Source: Palleniella muris
Lineage (GTDB): Bacteria > Bacteroidota > Bacteroidia > Bacteroidales > Bacteroidaceae
Direction: 5' to 3'
Length of the DNA: 64,000 nt
Assembly: GCF_004792655.1 (NCBI RefSeq)
Contig: NZ_SRZC01000017.1
Coordinates: forward strand, 25,377 to 89,376
Shown: positions 8,746 through 17,339 of the stretch, one piece after another
Position numbering within the stretch: position 1 is the first letter of the stretch
How the letters are laid out: the number at the start of each line of letters is the position of its first letter
Translations under genes and position numbers: made by a program
Notes under the pieces: generated by a model
The model's database searches: none
What the model saw: the letters and a program-made list of their open reading frames with translations, nothing else
What the model was told of the DNA's origin: nothing

Positions 8746-9477
8746 TCAAACCCGGAAATAAGCCAGCGAATCTCTGTAATCATCCTGTGCCGTAAGACAA
8801 GTGTCCGTAAGATAGTCTTTTATGCGCGGCCATTCTCGCAACCCACGGTAATAGAACATTTTCAGTTCATCCGTTATAATAAAAGGTATGATTCCGTTGG
8901 CAAGGCATTCCTTGAACATTACAAGCCGTCCGACACGACCGTTTCCGTCCTGAAACGGATGAATCAACTCAAACCTCCAATGGAAGTTTAGAACGCTCTC
9001 AAGGTCTTTCTCCTGCAAAGACCGGTAATCGGACAATAGCGCAGACATATCCTGCGCAACATCTTCCGGCAACGAAGTCTCAACACCTCCCACTTCGTTT
9101 GGCAGGCGTTTGTACTCTCCGACAGCAAACCAACTTTTGTCACTGTCGGAAGTTCCTGCCTTCAGAAGCGAATGAAGATGTTTGACAAACTCCTCGGTCA
9201 GAGGTTCTTCGGCATTGGTGATGATATAATCCATGCAGCGGAAGTGGTTGGATGTCTCTATCACATCATCGACATTCACAGCCTCTTCCGTCACTCCTAT
9301 TGTGTTTGTCTCAAAAATATAGCGTGTCTGCTCGTGCGTCAGGCGGCTCCCCTCAATATGGTTTGAATTGTATGCCATATCAATCTGTGTCCTATGGTAA
9401 ATCCCACCCTTAAGGCCCGTTTCGCGTTCCTCTCGCAGTCGCAGCAGCAATCGCTGTGTTATTTTCGTATCACTCAT
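8746..9477 (-). CDS. Fic family protein (probable AMP transferase)
   Basis: Fic proteins transfer AMP or related groups from nucleotides to target proteins. The catalytic motif HPFQDGNGR is intact at residues 173-181 (His173). An inhibitory-helix signature S-x-x-x-E-G (SNHIEG, residues 38-43) lies at the N-terminus, so the enzyme is expected to be auto-inhibited in cis without a separate antitoxin. At 243 residues it is a compact version. The target is unknown. No toxin-antitoxin partner is visible beside it. It stands 29 bp from the end of the SH3 protein gene on the same strand. Confidence 0.9.
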   Translation of the reverse strand: MSDTKITQRLLLRLREERETGLKGGIYHRTQIDMAYNSNHIEGSRLTHEQTRYIFETNTIGVTEEAVNVDDVIETSNHFRCMDYIITNAEEPLTEEFVKHLHSLLKAGTSDSDKSWFAVGEYKRLPNEVGGVETSLPEDVAQDMSALLSDYRSLQEKDLESVLNFHWRFELIHPFQDGNGRVGRLVMFKECLANGIIPFIITDELKMFYYRGLREWPRIKDYLTDTCLTAQDDYRDSLAYFRV

Positions 9478-9506
9478 GGTTTTTCTTTATTTCTCACTTA
9501 TTGCTA

Positions 9507-10784
9507 TCACATCACATTTACAGGACTCCATCGCATCAAGTCCTCGCGGACATAACCCACACGGTCACCATAGCCGAGCTTATACCAGCCTTTCTCAAAG
9601 CCAAGGCATGGGTAGGAATCCGGCACACAGCCTTCCTCTGACTCTATCGTCCCAAGTTTCGGACTCGCTGTTGACGGTCGTTGACGGACATTTATTGTGC
9701 CAAAGTCTCTTGCAAAAAGGAAGCCGTTGCCTTTTTCTGCCGAGAAATTGACAACACGTGCACCGGCTTTCGGCACAAGACCATAGTCCTGAACCGCCAC
9801 AAGATAGTTGTCGCCGCTCTCGCCAATGTAACGGCTGACAGAACCGTTTTCCCGGATAACGACATCAGCGGATGTCGCCCAACGTTCGTCAGGCGTAAGC
9901 AAATCGGCGGAAACGATACTCATTTCTGCCGTCGGACGGAAGTTTTTAGAATGCCATTCAAGTGTCGCGCCACCGGCAAGGTCGGCGAAAAGGTAATGTC
10001 CTTGGTATTTCATGGAAACGGGAATGACAAACCCTTTGCCTTCGGTGATTACAAACGGGGCATCCCTGAACATCGAATCAACAAGGCACAATCCTACAGG
10101 AGCACCGGATTTCACCCTCAACGTGAAGTCCTCCACCTGTCCGTTAGCCCACCGTGTGGCAGGAGTGAGCCGGTAAGGTATCTCGAAACTGCATGCAACA
10201 TTATAACTCATGCGGTAGCGGTAAGTATGGTGCACAATGTTCTTCCCGTGTTGGAAGCGAGCCGGGAAATAGTAAGCATAGGCGAAAGACGTGAGACTGT
10301 CAAGTTCCTGGTTATAAACAGCATCCTCATAAGGCAGGATACTGTCCGCAACCTCTCCATATCCCTTCCATTTCGCAGCATCAAGAGGAGTGAAATCTGT
10401 GGTATGCACACCGTCAACCCAGCCTGTCGCGACAATGCCGTTTGTGTGTTCCAGCTGTTTGCCGTTTATCATCACCGTGAAATCATGGATGAACGGATGC
10501 CCACCTTCACGTCTCAGCGGCTCCATGGTGTTATATGGCGAGGAGGCTTCAAATGCCATTGTCACGGTCTTTTCTTCTCCACGGTTGAAGAACTCGTAAA
10601 AGACATCGACATGCGCAAAGCCGTCTTTCCCGACAGTGATTGTCAGAATCTCCTTTGACACAGCAACATCGGTTTCCTTCACAGGCACAAGGAAATTCCC
10701 ACTTGTGAAGTAAACACCATCGTTGGCATATACGCGCACTGTCGCAACAGCGACAAGCAACATCGCAAAAACCAGTCTCCTCAT
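9507..10784 (-). CDS. Secreted protein with C-terminal bacterial SH3 domain
   Basis: A 425-residue exported protein. The signal peptide starts at MRRLVFAMLLVAVATVRVYA; an in-frame ATG 46 codons upstream (10922) would place it internally, so 10784 is chosen. The central part (ND-GVYFTSGNFLVPVKETDVAVSKEILTI, then FYEFFNRGEEKTVTMAF) resembles DUF4424-like envelope proteins, but I cannot confirm the family. The last 70 residues form an SH3b domain (INVRQRPS ... GWYKLGYGDRVGYVRED), a fold used to bind cell-wall peptides. Function unknown; it probably acts in the periplasm. It is transcribed divergently from the efflux operon. Confidence 0.72.
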   Translation of the reverse strand: MRRLVFAMLLVAVATVRVYANDGVYFTSGNFLVPVKETDVAVSKEILTITVGKDGFAHVDVFYEFFNRGEEKTVTMAFEASSPYNTMEPLRREGGHPFIHDFTVMINGKQLEHTNGIVATGWVDGVHTTDFTPLDAAKWKGYGEVADSILPYEDAVYNQELDSLTSFAYAYYFPARFQHGKNIVHHTYRYRMSYNVACSFEIPYRLTPATRWANGQVEDFTLRVKSGAPVGLCLVDSMFRDAPFVITEGKGFVIPVSMKYQGHYLFADLAGGATLEWHSKNFRPTAEMSIVSADLLTPDERWATSADVVIRENGSVSRYIGESGDNYLVAVQDYGLVPKAGARVVNFSAEKGNGFLFARDFGTINVRQRPSTASPKLGTIESEEGCVPDSYPCLGFEKGWYKLGYGDRVGYVREDLMRWSPVNVM

Positions 10785-10927
10785 AAGCCCATTGTTTTTA
10801 TTATTCTTCACAAAATTACATAATCTTATCAAAAGGCATGCATATTTCATGAAGAATTTTGATTTATTTGCATTTGAGAAGCCTTCTCCGTCAATGGCAC
10901 AAACTATCTGAAAACACAGCAACCAAC

Positions 10928-10943
10928 TGTCCGTTTTCGGACA
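10928..10943. promoter_or_regulatory. Candidate upstream activator site for the sigma-54 promoter
   Basis: A perfect palindrome TGTCCG-TTTT-CGGACA lies about 80 bp upstream of the sigma-54 promoter at 11008-11023. Size and distance suit an enhancer site for an NtrC-type dimer such as the regulator at 19062. Inference from position and symmetry only. Confidence 0.5.
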
Positions 10944-11007
10944 TCAGGTATTTATTACCGTACACAAGCGTATGGCAACCAGCATTGATTATCAAGCATT
11001 TGCATGT

Positions 11008-11023
11008 TTGGCATGGTTTTAGC
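11008..11023 (+). promoter_or_regulatory. Sigma-54 promoter of the ABC efflux operon
   Basis: TTGGCATGGTTTTAGC nearly matches the sigma-54 consensus (TTGGCACG, N4, TTGC), with the required GG (11010-11011) and GC (11022-11023) at the correct 12-bp separation. Transcription would start near 11035, some 45 bases before the adaptor ATG. A sigma-54 activator and kinase are encoded at the end of the same cluster. Confidence 0.75.
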
Positions 11024-11079
11024 GATAATAAACAGCGTAACAGCAAACAAACGAACAAACTAAAAAAACAAAAAGAAAT

Positions 11080-12327
11080 ATGGACAGAGAAATTCCAAAG
11101 AAAGAGATTCTGATGCGGAAAAGGAAGAGCCTCATCAAAGTGGCGGCGGTCATTTTAGTGGCAATCATTGCGGTTGTATGCGTCATGCAGGCATTCATGA
11201 GCAGTGTTTACATGCGCGACCTTGCCGTGAGCGATGTGGACAAAGGCACGATAGAGGTGAGCATCACTGCCTCGGGACGCGTCACCGCCTTTGACGAGAT
11301 TATCAATTCGCCCGTGTCAACGCGCATCCTCGAGGTGCTTACGCAGGAGGGCGACAGCGTCAATGTCGGTACAGTACTCATGCGTCTTGACCTTGACAAA
11401 GCGGAGACCGACTACCAGAACGCCGCCGACCAAAGCGAAATGCAGCGTCTGGAGATGAGCAAACTAAAGGTGAACAACACCACACAGCTGAACAGTCTTG
11501 AGATGCAGGTGAAGGTTTCGGAGATGAAGGTCAACCGCCTTGCCACCAATGTGCGCAACGAACGTTACCTTGACAGTCTCGGAAGCGGGACAACGGACAA
11601 GGTGCGAGAGGCGGAACTTTCCTACAAGACTGCACTTTTGGAACTTGAGCAGTTGCGCCAACAGCTCGGCAATGAGAGGCGTATGAAGCATGCCGACGAG
11701 AAACTGAAATCGCTGGAGTGTGACATTTCCGACAAAAACCTTGGCAACATGCGCCGCACACTTGCCGATGCACAAATCCGTTCGCCACGCAAAGCGGTTG
11801 TCACCTACATTAATAATAATATGGGAGCAATGGTCAACCAAGGCGAAAAAGTGGCGGTGGTCAGCGACCTGAGCCACTTCAAGGTGGAGGCGAGCATCGC
11901 CGACGCTTACAGTGAGCAGCTTGGCATTGGTGGAAGGGTCATCGTGCGCATCGGCAGCGACAAGCTGGAGGGTTCTATCGCCTCTATAACTCCGACCTCA
12001 AAGGACGGTACAATCAATTTCACCGTACGTCTTGACAACCCGAGCCACAAGCGTCTGAGGGCGGGACTGAAGACAGATGTCTACGTGATGAACTCCGTTA
12101 AAGACAACGTTCTGCGCATAAAGAACGGCTCCTACTACATCGGGCAGGGCGACTACGAGCTCTTTGTCTTCGACGGTGACGGTGAGTTGCGCAAGCAGAA
12201 AGTAAAGTTGGGCGACTCCAACTACGATTATGTCGAGGTCATAAGCGGACTGAAACCCGGCGACCGTGTGGTGGTCAGTGACATGAAGGAATACAAAGGG
12301 AAAAACAAACTGAAGGTGAAGAAATAA
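11080..12327 (+). CDS. ABC efflux periplasmic adaptor (HlyD/MacA family)
   Basis: Membrane-fusion protein that bridges an inner-membrane ABC transporter and a TolC channel. It has an N-terminal membrane anchor (SLIKVAAVILVAIIAVVCVM), a lipoyl/barrel-sandwich half (ITASGRVTAFDEIINSP ... EGDSVNVGTVLMRLD), an alpha-hairpin coiled coil rich in Gln and Glu (residues about 110-215), the returning half (AQIRSPRKAVVTYINNNMG) and a beta-barrel domain (VIVRIGSDKLEGSIASI). The 415-residue length is normal. First gene of the operon; a sigma-54 promoter lies 57-72 bp upstream. The next gene follows after 19 bp. Confidence 0.9.
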   Translation: MDREIPKKEILMRKRKSLIKVAAVILVAIIAVVCVMQAFMSSVYMRDLAVSDVDKGTIEVSITASGRVTAFDEIINSPVSTRILEVLTQEGDSVNVGTVLMRLDLDKAETDYQNAADQSEMQRLEMSKLKVNNTTQLNSLEMQVKVSEMKVNRLATNVRNERYLDSLGSGTTDKVREAELSYKTALLELEQLRQQLGNERRMKHADEKLKSLECDISDKNLGNMRRTLADAQIRSPRKAVVTYINNNMGAMVNQGEKVAVVSDLSHFKVEASIADAYSEQLGIGGRVIVRIGSDKLEGSIASITPTSKDGTINFTVRLDNPSHKRLRAGLKTDVYVMNSVKDNVLRIKNGSYYIGQGDYELFVFDGDGELRKQKVKLGDSNYDYVEVISGLKPGDRVVVSDMKEYKGKNKLKVKK

Positions 12328-12346
12328 CAACCAAACACAAAGCAAT

Positions 12347-13417
12347 ATGCGACAAGCTATTAATCTTCTTAAGCAGCACAAGCTGTTCAGCGGAATTAAC
12401 ATCCTCGGAACAGCCTTGACCATCGCAATGACGATGACGATATTCATCATCCTTTATGTCAAGTTCGGGCATATCTATCCCGAACAAAACCGCGACCGCA
12501 TGCTTGTTGTGGGACCTATCAAGTCCTATCCTAAAGGAAAACCGGAGAATTACCACATTCCGATTGGACATTCTGTGCTGTTTGCCAACGAGTATCTTGC
12601 AAAATTACCTCACGTGGAAGCTATTGCAACAGCTATTAGTGATTATGGGAAACAGGGAGTCTTTATATCAAAAGACCGTAAAGCAGAGGCCGTGGTTACC
12701 GCGACAAATGAAGGCTTTTGGCGAGTGTTTGGCTTTAACTTCATCGCAGGGCATCCCTATTCACGCAAGGATGTGGCAAGCCATGCTAAAGTTGCTGTCG
12801 TATGCCGTTCCTTGGCACAAGAGTTTTGGGCAACAACAGATGCTGTCGGACGCACGCTTACGGTAAGGGATTCTGTCGAAGTGAAGATAATAGGAGTTGT
12901 TGACGACTGCTCTTTGGCTGCCACATCATGCTATTCGCAAATATGGATTCCCATTCAAGGAAGCGACACTGTTCTTCCCTCCTTTTGGACAAGCAACCTA
13001 TATGGCGGATGCGCCTCCTATCTGCTTTGCGACAATAAGAAGAACATACCATTGATACAGCAGGAGGCGGAGAACATTATGAAGCGTATCAGCAATGCAG
13101 ACAAAGAGGATGAATATTCGTTAATGGGGCAGCCTGACACATTTGTCAAAAGCGCTTTGCGCACTGAGTTTACAAAAGATTATGATGAAAAGGCATCTAT
13201 ACGTGGATTTCTGTACATACTTTTGGCAGTCCTGATTATCCCTTCGCTGAATCTTAGCGGCATGATTAGCAGCCGAATGAACAGCCGTTTGCCCGAACTT
13301 GGTATACGCAAGGCGTACGGAGCAAGCAACCGACAGTTGCTTTTCCAAATGATGAACGAGAATCTTTTGCTCACGGCAGCCGGCAGTTTGATAGGATTAT
13401 ATCCAACTAAGGAATAA
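12347..13417 (+). pseudogene. ABC transporter permease (MacB/FtsX type), 3'-truncated
   Basis: The first 350 residues match the intact permease at 14611: N-terminal membrane segment (GINILGTALTIAMTMTIFIILYV), MacB-type periplasmic domain, and the FtsX membrane part (LNLSGMISSRMNSRLPELGIRKAYGASNRQLLFQMMNENLLL). Similarity stops at AGSLIG; seven unrelated codons and a stop follow. The intact relative continues for about 70 more residues with two membrane helices. The break at about 13394 is where similarity to the second permease type starts in another frame, so an internal deletion appears to have joined two permease genes. Probably non-functional; a truncated product could still be made. Confidence 0.8.
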
Positions 13418-13871
13418 AGTTTCCGGACACATTAATAAAATGCGTCTGCAATCCGCACTTATCGGTTTCGCACTGTTAAGCATTTTCCTCGGAATGCTCG
13501 GCACATTCTGGATGCGTTGCAACGCCCGTCGTGCCGAAATCGGACTGATGCGCAGCATGGGAGCGCCGAAAAGGAACATAACAAACCGTTGCTTGCTGGA
13601 AGCTGCCATACTTACCACGATAGCATTCGTGTTGATTGTTCCGATTATGTATCTTTATGCTGATGCCAATGGGTTCTATGTGATTGATGAAAAGTTGGTC
13701 GAAAACGGACAGCTCAATATAGATTACCCGCAAAACAGATTCGGAAGCCATTTCGCATTGGTAACAATAATAACTTATGTTGTGCTGCTTGGCATATCAT
13801 TGCTTGGCACATATATCCCTGCGACTCTTGCCGCCCGAATGCAGCCGGCTGACGTGTTGAAGGATGAATAA
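13395..13871 (+). pseudogene. ABC transporter permease, 5'-truncated remnant
   Basis: From 13395 the frame reads DYIQLRN and then, from an ATG at 13440, RLQSALIGFALLSIFLGMLGTFW. This parallels DYNSLRN ... VFLLLNIFLGLFGTFW in the intact permease at 15910. The remnant keeps the last three membrane helices (143 residues from 13440) and the normal C-terminal end PADVLKDE, but lacks about 270 N-terminal residues including the first helix and periplasmic domain. It is out of frame with the preceding fragment. Its stop overlaps an unlikely early start for the next gene at 13864. Confidence 0.8.
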
Positions 13872-13908
13872 AACAGTAAACAACAAATTAAACAAAACAA
13901 ATACAATT

Positions 13909-14580
13909 ATGGAAATCATCAAATTAGAGCGTGTAAACAAAATCTACCGCACAGACGAAATCGAGACTCAGGCATTGGAGAACGTTAACATAGAGATTGA
14001 GAAAGGCGAATTTCTCAGCATCATGGGACCTTCCGGCTGTGGCAAGTCCACACTGCTTAACATTATTGGACTGCTTGACACTCCCACATCGGGAACAATA
14101 ACCATTGACGGAACCAACATTGCAGGAATGTCCGACAAACATCTGGCACAGTTCCGTAACAAGACATTGGGCTTCGTGTTCCAGTCTTTCCACCTTATTC
14201 AGTCGTTCAACGTGATTGACAACGTGCAGCTGCCACTGCTCTACCGCAATGTCTCTGCATCCGAGCGTGAGGCTCTGGCACGCAAAGTACTGGAGCGTGT
14301 AGGCATGACCCACCGCATACACCACATGCCAAGCCAACTTTCAGGCGGACAGTGCCAGCGCGTGGCGATAGCAAGAGCCATCATCGGTAACCCAGAGATT
14401 ATCCTTGCCGACGAGCCGACAGGTAACCTTGACTCAAAGATGGGTGCGGAGGTGATGCAGCTGCTCCACCAACTCAACAAGGAGGACGGACGCACCATCG
14501 TCATGGTGACCCACAATGAGCAGCAGGCAGAGCAGACCGACCGCACCATAAGATTCTTTGACGGCCGTCAGGTGCAGTAA
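13909..14580 (+). CDS. ABC transporter ATP-binding protein (LolD/MacB type)
   Basis: The cytoplasmic motor of the efflux pump, 223 residues. Walker A GPSGCGKST is at residues 40-48, the Q-loop region is FVFQSFHLIQSF, the signature is LSGGQCQRVAIARA, Walker B is ILADEPTGNLDS, and the H-loop is VMVTHNEQQA. All catalytic motifs are intact. The start at 13909 is chosen because the family normally begins a few residues before the KLERVNKIY strand; an in-frame ATG at 13864 overlaps the preceding fragment. With the first permease pair damaged, it presumably energises the intact permeases that follow 30 bp downstream. Confidence 0.93.
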   Translation: MEIIKLERVNKIYRTDEIETQALENVNIEIEKGEFLSIMGPSGCGKSTLLNIIGLLDTPTSGTITIDGTNIAGMSDKHLAQFRNKTLGFVFQSFHLIQSFNVIDNVQLPLLYRNVSASEREALARKVLERVGMTHRIHHMPSQLSGGQCQRVAIARAIIGNPEIILADEPTGNLDSKMGAEVMQLLHQLNKEDGRTIVMVTHNEQQAEQTDRTIRFFDGRQVQ

Positions 14581-14610
14581 AACAGGCAGCATAACAAATA
14601 AGAAAAAGAA

Positions 14611-15900
14611 ATGAAACAACTGATAAGACAGACCATCAACCAACTGCGCCAGCAGCCTGTCATCTCGTCCGTGACCATCATAGGCACGGCACTGAGCATC
14701 ATGCTCATCATGATTGTCGTGATGATGCAGCAGGTCAAGGTTGCGCCATTCGCACCCGAAAGCTATCGCGACCGTATGCTTCACTACTCTTTTTGCTCTG
14801 TGGAGAACACAGATGTAGAGAACAGTTGCAGCAACCACCCTTGCACGGAAGGCATGCTGAAAGAGCTTTTCAAACCGATGGACATACCGGAGGCGGTGAC
14901 AATCTACACATGTAACACCGAAGCCATGGCTGTCGGTGTGGCAGGACAGCCAAACATCAAGGCGAACATCCGTGAGACTGACGGCGACTATTTCAAGGTC
15001 TTTGACTTCCATTTCATTGCAGGACAGGCGGCTTTCGCGGACTTTGACAACGGCAGACCCGTCGTTATCCTCTCTGAAAGCACAGCCCTCAAAGTGTTCA
15101 ACACCATCGAAGGCGTTGTGGGACGTGAGGTGAACATCAACTACATGCCTTACAAGGTCGTGGGCATCGTCAGCAATGTCAGCACTTTGGCTGAAAACGC
15201 CTACGCAGAGGCATGGGCACCGTACAAGGCAAACGATGCGACAATGAACAGCGAGTACAACAACGGCACCGGTGGCGTATTCTCCGCGACAATCCTGGCA
15301 AAGAGCCGTGACGACTTTGATGCCATCCGCCGGGACTATGAGAAGCGCCTTGTCGCTTTCAATAAAGGATGGAGCAAAATCGATCACAAGGTAATCTCCC
15401 GCGGCAGACCATACGACCAGGAGAAGAACTCCATAAAGGTTGGCGCGAACAATGAGCCGGATGTGGAGAAGGAGCGCATGTTCAGATGGCTGGTTTATGC
15501 CATACTGCTGATTGTCCCTGCCGTCAACCTTACAAGCATGACGCAGAGCCGCATGCGCCAAAGAGTGAGCGAGATAGGCGTAAGGCGCGCCTTCGGCTGC
15601 ACACGCCGGCAGGTTATGAGCCAGGTCATCAACGAGAATCTCATCGTGACCCTCATCGGCGGCGCGATTGGAGTGCTGCTCGGAACCATCACCGCCTACC
15701 TGCTGACAAACATCCTCTTTGCTCCGGACTGGAGCATCGTGGGCACAACACCAACGGTCAATCTGGCAATGCTCATACAGCCGACGACCGTAATCCTTGC
15801 ACTTGTGTTCTGCTTCGTGCTCAACCTGCTGAGCTGCGGACTGCCGGCACTGTGGGCTTCAAGGGTGAACATTGTTAACGCGTTAAACAAAAGGAAGTAA
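14611..15900 (+). CDS. ABC transporter permease (MacB/FtsX type)
   Basis: Intact 429-residue permease: N-terminal helix (ISSVTIIGTALSIMLIMIVVMM), a periplasmic MacB-core domain of about 240 residues, then three FtsX helices (FRWLVYAILLIVPAVNLTSM, VTLIGGAIGVLLGTITAYLL, VILALVFCFVLNLLSCGLPA). The conserved RQRVSEIGVRRAFGCTRRQV loop couples to the ATPase. It is the full-length counterpart of the damaged gene at 12347. The next permease follows after 9 bp. Such four-permease operons are typical of Bacteroidetes efflux loci (known of the family); the exported compound is unknown. Confidence 0.9.
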   Translation: MKQLIRQTINQLRQQPVISSVTIIGTALSIMLIMIVVMMQQVKVAPFAPESYRDRMLHYSFCSVENTDVENSCSNHPCTEGMLKELFKPMDIPEAVTIYTCNTEAMAVGVAGQPNIKANIRETDGDYFKVFDFHFIAGQAAFADFDNGRPVVILSESTALKVFNTIEGVVGREVNINYMPYKVVGIVSNVSTLAENAYAEAWAPYKANDATMNSEYNNGTGGVFSATILAKSRDDFDAIRRDYEKRLVAFNKGWSKIDHKVISRGRPYDQEKNSIKVGANNEPDVEKERMFRWLVYAILLIVPAVNLTSMTQSRMRQRVSEIGVRRAFGCTRRQVMSQVINENLIVTLIGGAIGVLLGTITAYLLTNILFAPDWSIVGTTPTVNLAMLIQPTTVILALVFCFVLNLLSCGLPALWASRVNIVNALNKRK

Positions 15901-15909
15901 GATAAGACC

Positions 15910-17148
15910 ATGATAAAGAAACTTTTCACACAGATGCGCAACGAATGGCGCTCCAATGTATGGCTTGCCATCGAGCTGCTTATAATCAGTTTGCTGTTAT
16001 GGTTTGTGTTTATGTCGCTCTGTACAAAGCTGGACATCTATCTGCGTCCGTTGGGATTCGATGCCAATCATTGCTACAAGCTGTCAATGGGCATGGTAAA
16101 CAGCAAGAGCACCGAGGCGAAGGACTATAACAACAGAAGCGAGGTGAACGACGATGTGGAGGAACTTGTCGAGCGACTGCGCCACTACGAGGGCATCGAG
16201 GCAGTAAGCCTCTCTTGCAGCTCTCATCCCTACAACGGCAGCAACAACTGGAATCCGTGCAGGATTGACACAATGACAGTGGACTGCGTTTACCGGCAAA
16301 TCACCCCGGACTTCATCAAAGTGTTCCGCTACGAGGGCGCAAACGGCGAGACTCCCGGGCAGTTGGCGGAGAAAGTCAATGCCGGCGGAATCTTTGTCTC
16401 GGAGAGTTTCCTTGACCTATATGGCAAGGACATAAAGGAATATGTGGGCAAGGAAATGGTGAGTGTCTTTGACTCCACATGGAGCCCGAAGATTGAAGGT
16501 GTCTTCAAGACCGTCCGTTACAGCGACTTTGACAACGGTTTCTCAAGCCGTTCTTTCTTGGTGAAGCCAAAATGGAGATTTGGCAACGATGCCGAACTCT
16601 GCATCCGCGTGAAACCGGAAGCTGACAACGGGTTCATGGAACGCTTCATCAAGGACAAGGAAACGCGCTTCCGCGTGGGCGGACTGTACATCTCTGACAT
16701 CAAATCGTTTGAGGACATCCGCGCCAATTTCCACCAAAGTGACTACAACTCTCTGCGCAATGCTGTCACGATAGCAGTGTTCCTCCTGCTCAACATCTTC
16801 CTCGGACTGTTCGGAACGTTCTGGTTCCGCACGCAGCAGAGGCGCACCGAGATTGCCCTCCACAAGGCTTTGGGAGCAACCAACAGCGATGTGTTCATCC
16901 GATTGGTAAGCGAGGGACTCTTTGTCCTGCTCATCACAGTGCCGTTTACGGTAGCTATCGCATCCTTGATATACTATTACGGTCTGTTCTTTTCCGAGGA
17001 CTCATGGTATACAGGAGTGGAAAAGATAATCCTTATAAGCGGAATCACCTCATTCGCTGTCATAGCATTGGTGATTGTCATCGGCATCTATTTCCCGGCA
17101 CGCAAGGCGATGGGCATAAGCCCTGCCGAGGCATTGCGTGACGAATAG
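15910..17148 (+). CDS. ABC transporter permease (second type, FtsX family)
   Basis: A 412-residue permease of a second type, with N-terminal helix (VWLAIELLIISLLLWFVFMSL), a periplasmic domain, and three C-terminal helices (AVTIAVFLLLNIFLGLFGTFWF, LFVLLITVPFTVAIASLIYYYG, SFAVIALVIVIGIYFPA). The coupling loop is RTQQRRTEIALHKALGATNSDV and the protein ends PAEALRDE. It probably pairs with the permease at 14611 as a heterodimer. The remnant at 13395 is its damaged paralogue. Confidence 0.88.
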   Translation: MIKKLFTQMRNEWRSNVWLAIELLIISLLLWFVFMSLCTKLDIYLRPLGFDANHCYKLSMGMVNSKSTEAKDYNNRSEVNDDVEELVERLRHYEGIEAVSLSCSSHPYNGSNNWNPCRIDTMTVDCVYRQITPDFIKVFRYEGANGETPGQLAEKVNAGGIFVSESFLDLYGKDIKEYVGKEMVSVFDSTWSPKIEGVFKTVRYSDFDNGFSSRSFLVKPKWRFGNDAELCIRVKPEADNGFMERFIKDKETRFRVGGLYISDIKSFEDIRANFHQSDYNSLRNAVTIAVFLLLNIFLGLFGTFWFRTQQRRTEIALHKALGATNSDVFIRLVSEGLFVLLITVPFTVAIASLIYYYGLFFSEDSWYTGVEKIILISGITSFAVIALVIVIGIYFPARKAMGISPAEALRDE

Positions 17149-17185
17149 GAGGAAATGAAAAAAAGGACTCTCCGGGGGCATTTTC

Positions 17186-17273
17186 CCAATATATCATATT
17201 GAACGCCTCAATATATCATATTGAACTCCTCAATATATCATTTTGAGAATCTCAATGTAGCACATCGGGAAAG
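17186..17273. repeat. 22-bp periodic array 4 (AT-rich CAATAT..ATATTG units)
   Basis: Four contiguous 22-bp units at 17186, 17208, 17230 and 17252. The first two differ at one base, the third has several changes and the fourth is diverged. The unit contains an inverted repeat, CAATAT and ATATTG around three bases. It lies between the last permease and TolC, 66 bp before the TolC ATG. The sequence differs from the GGTTACC arrays, but the period is identical. Confidence 0.8.
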
Positions 17274-17339
17274 TATAGCAACCACTTGTTCCTGAACCAT
17301 GCGGAAATGTATAAAAAACAACCAAACAATTCTACGATT

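Noticed and set aside
9681..10658. Plus-strand frame of 325 codons opposite the SH3 protein
   Set aside because: Antisense shadow with no start context or motif; the opposite strand has a signal peptide and SH3 domain.
13864..13908. Earlier start for the ABC ATPase
   Set aside because: It would overlap the previous remnant and add 15 polar residues absent from the family; 13909 gives the normal N-terminus.
14434..15561. Minus-strand frame of 375 codons opposite the permease
   Set aside because: His- and Val-rich shadow of the permease and ATPase genes.
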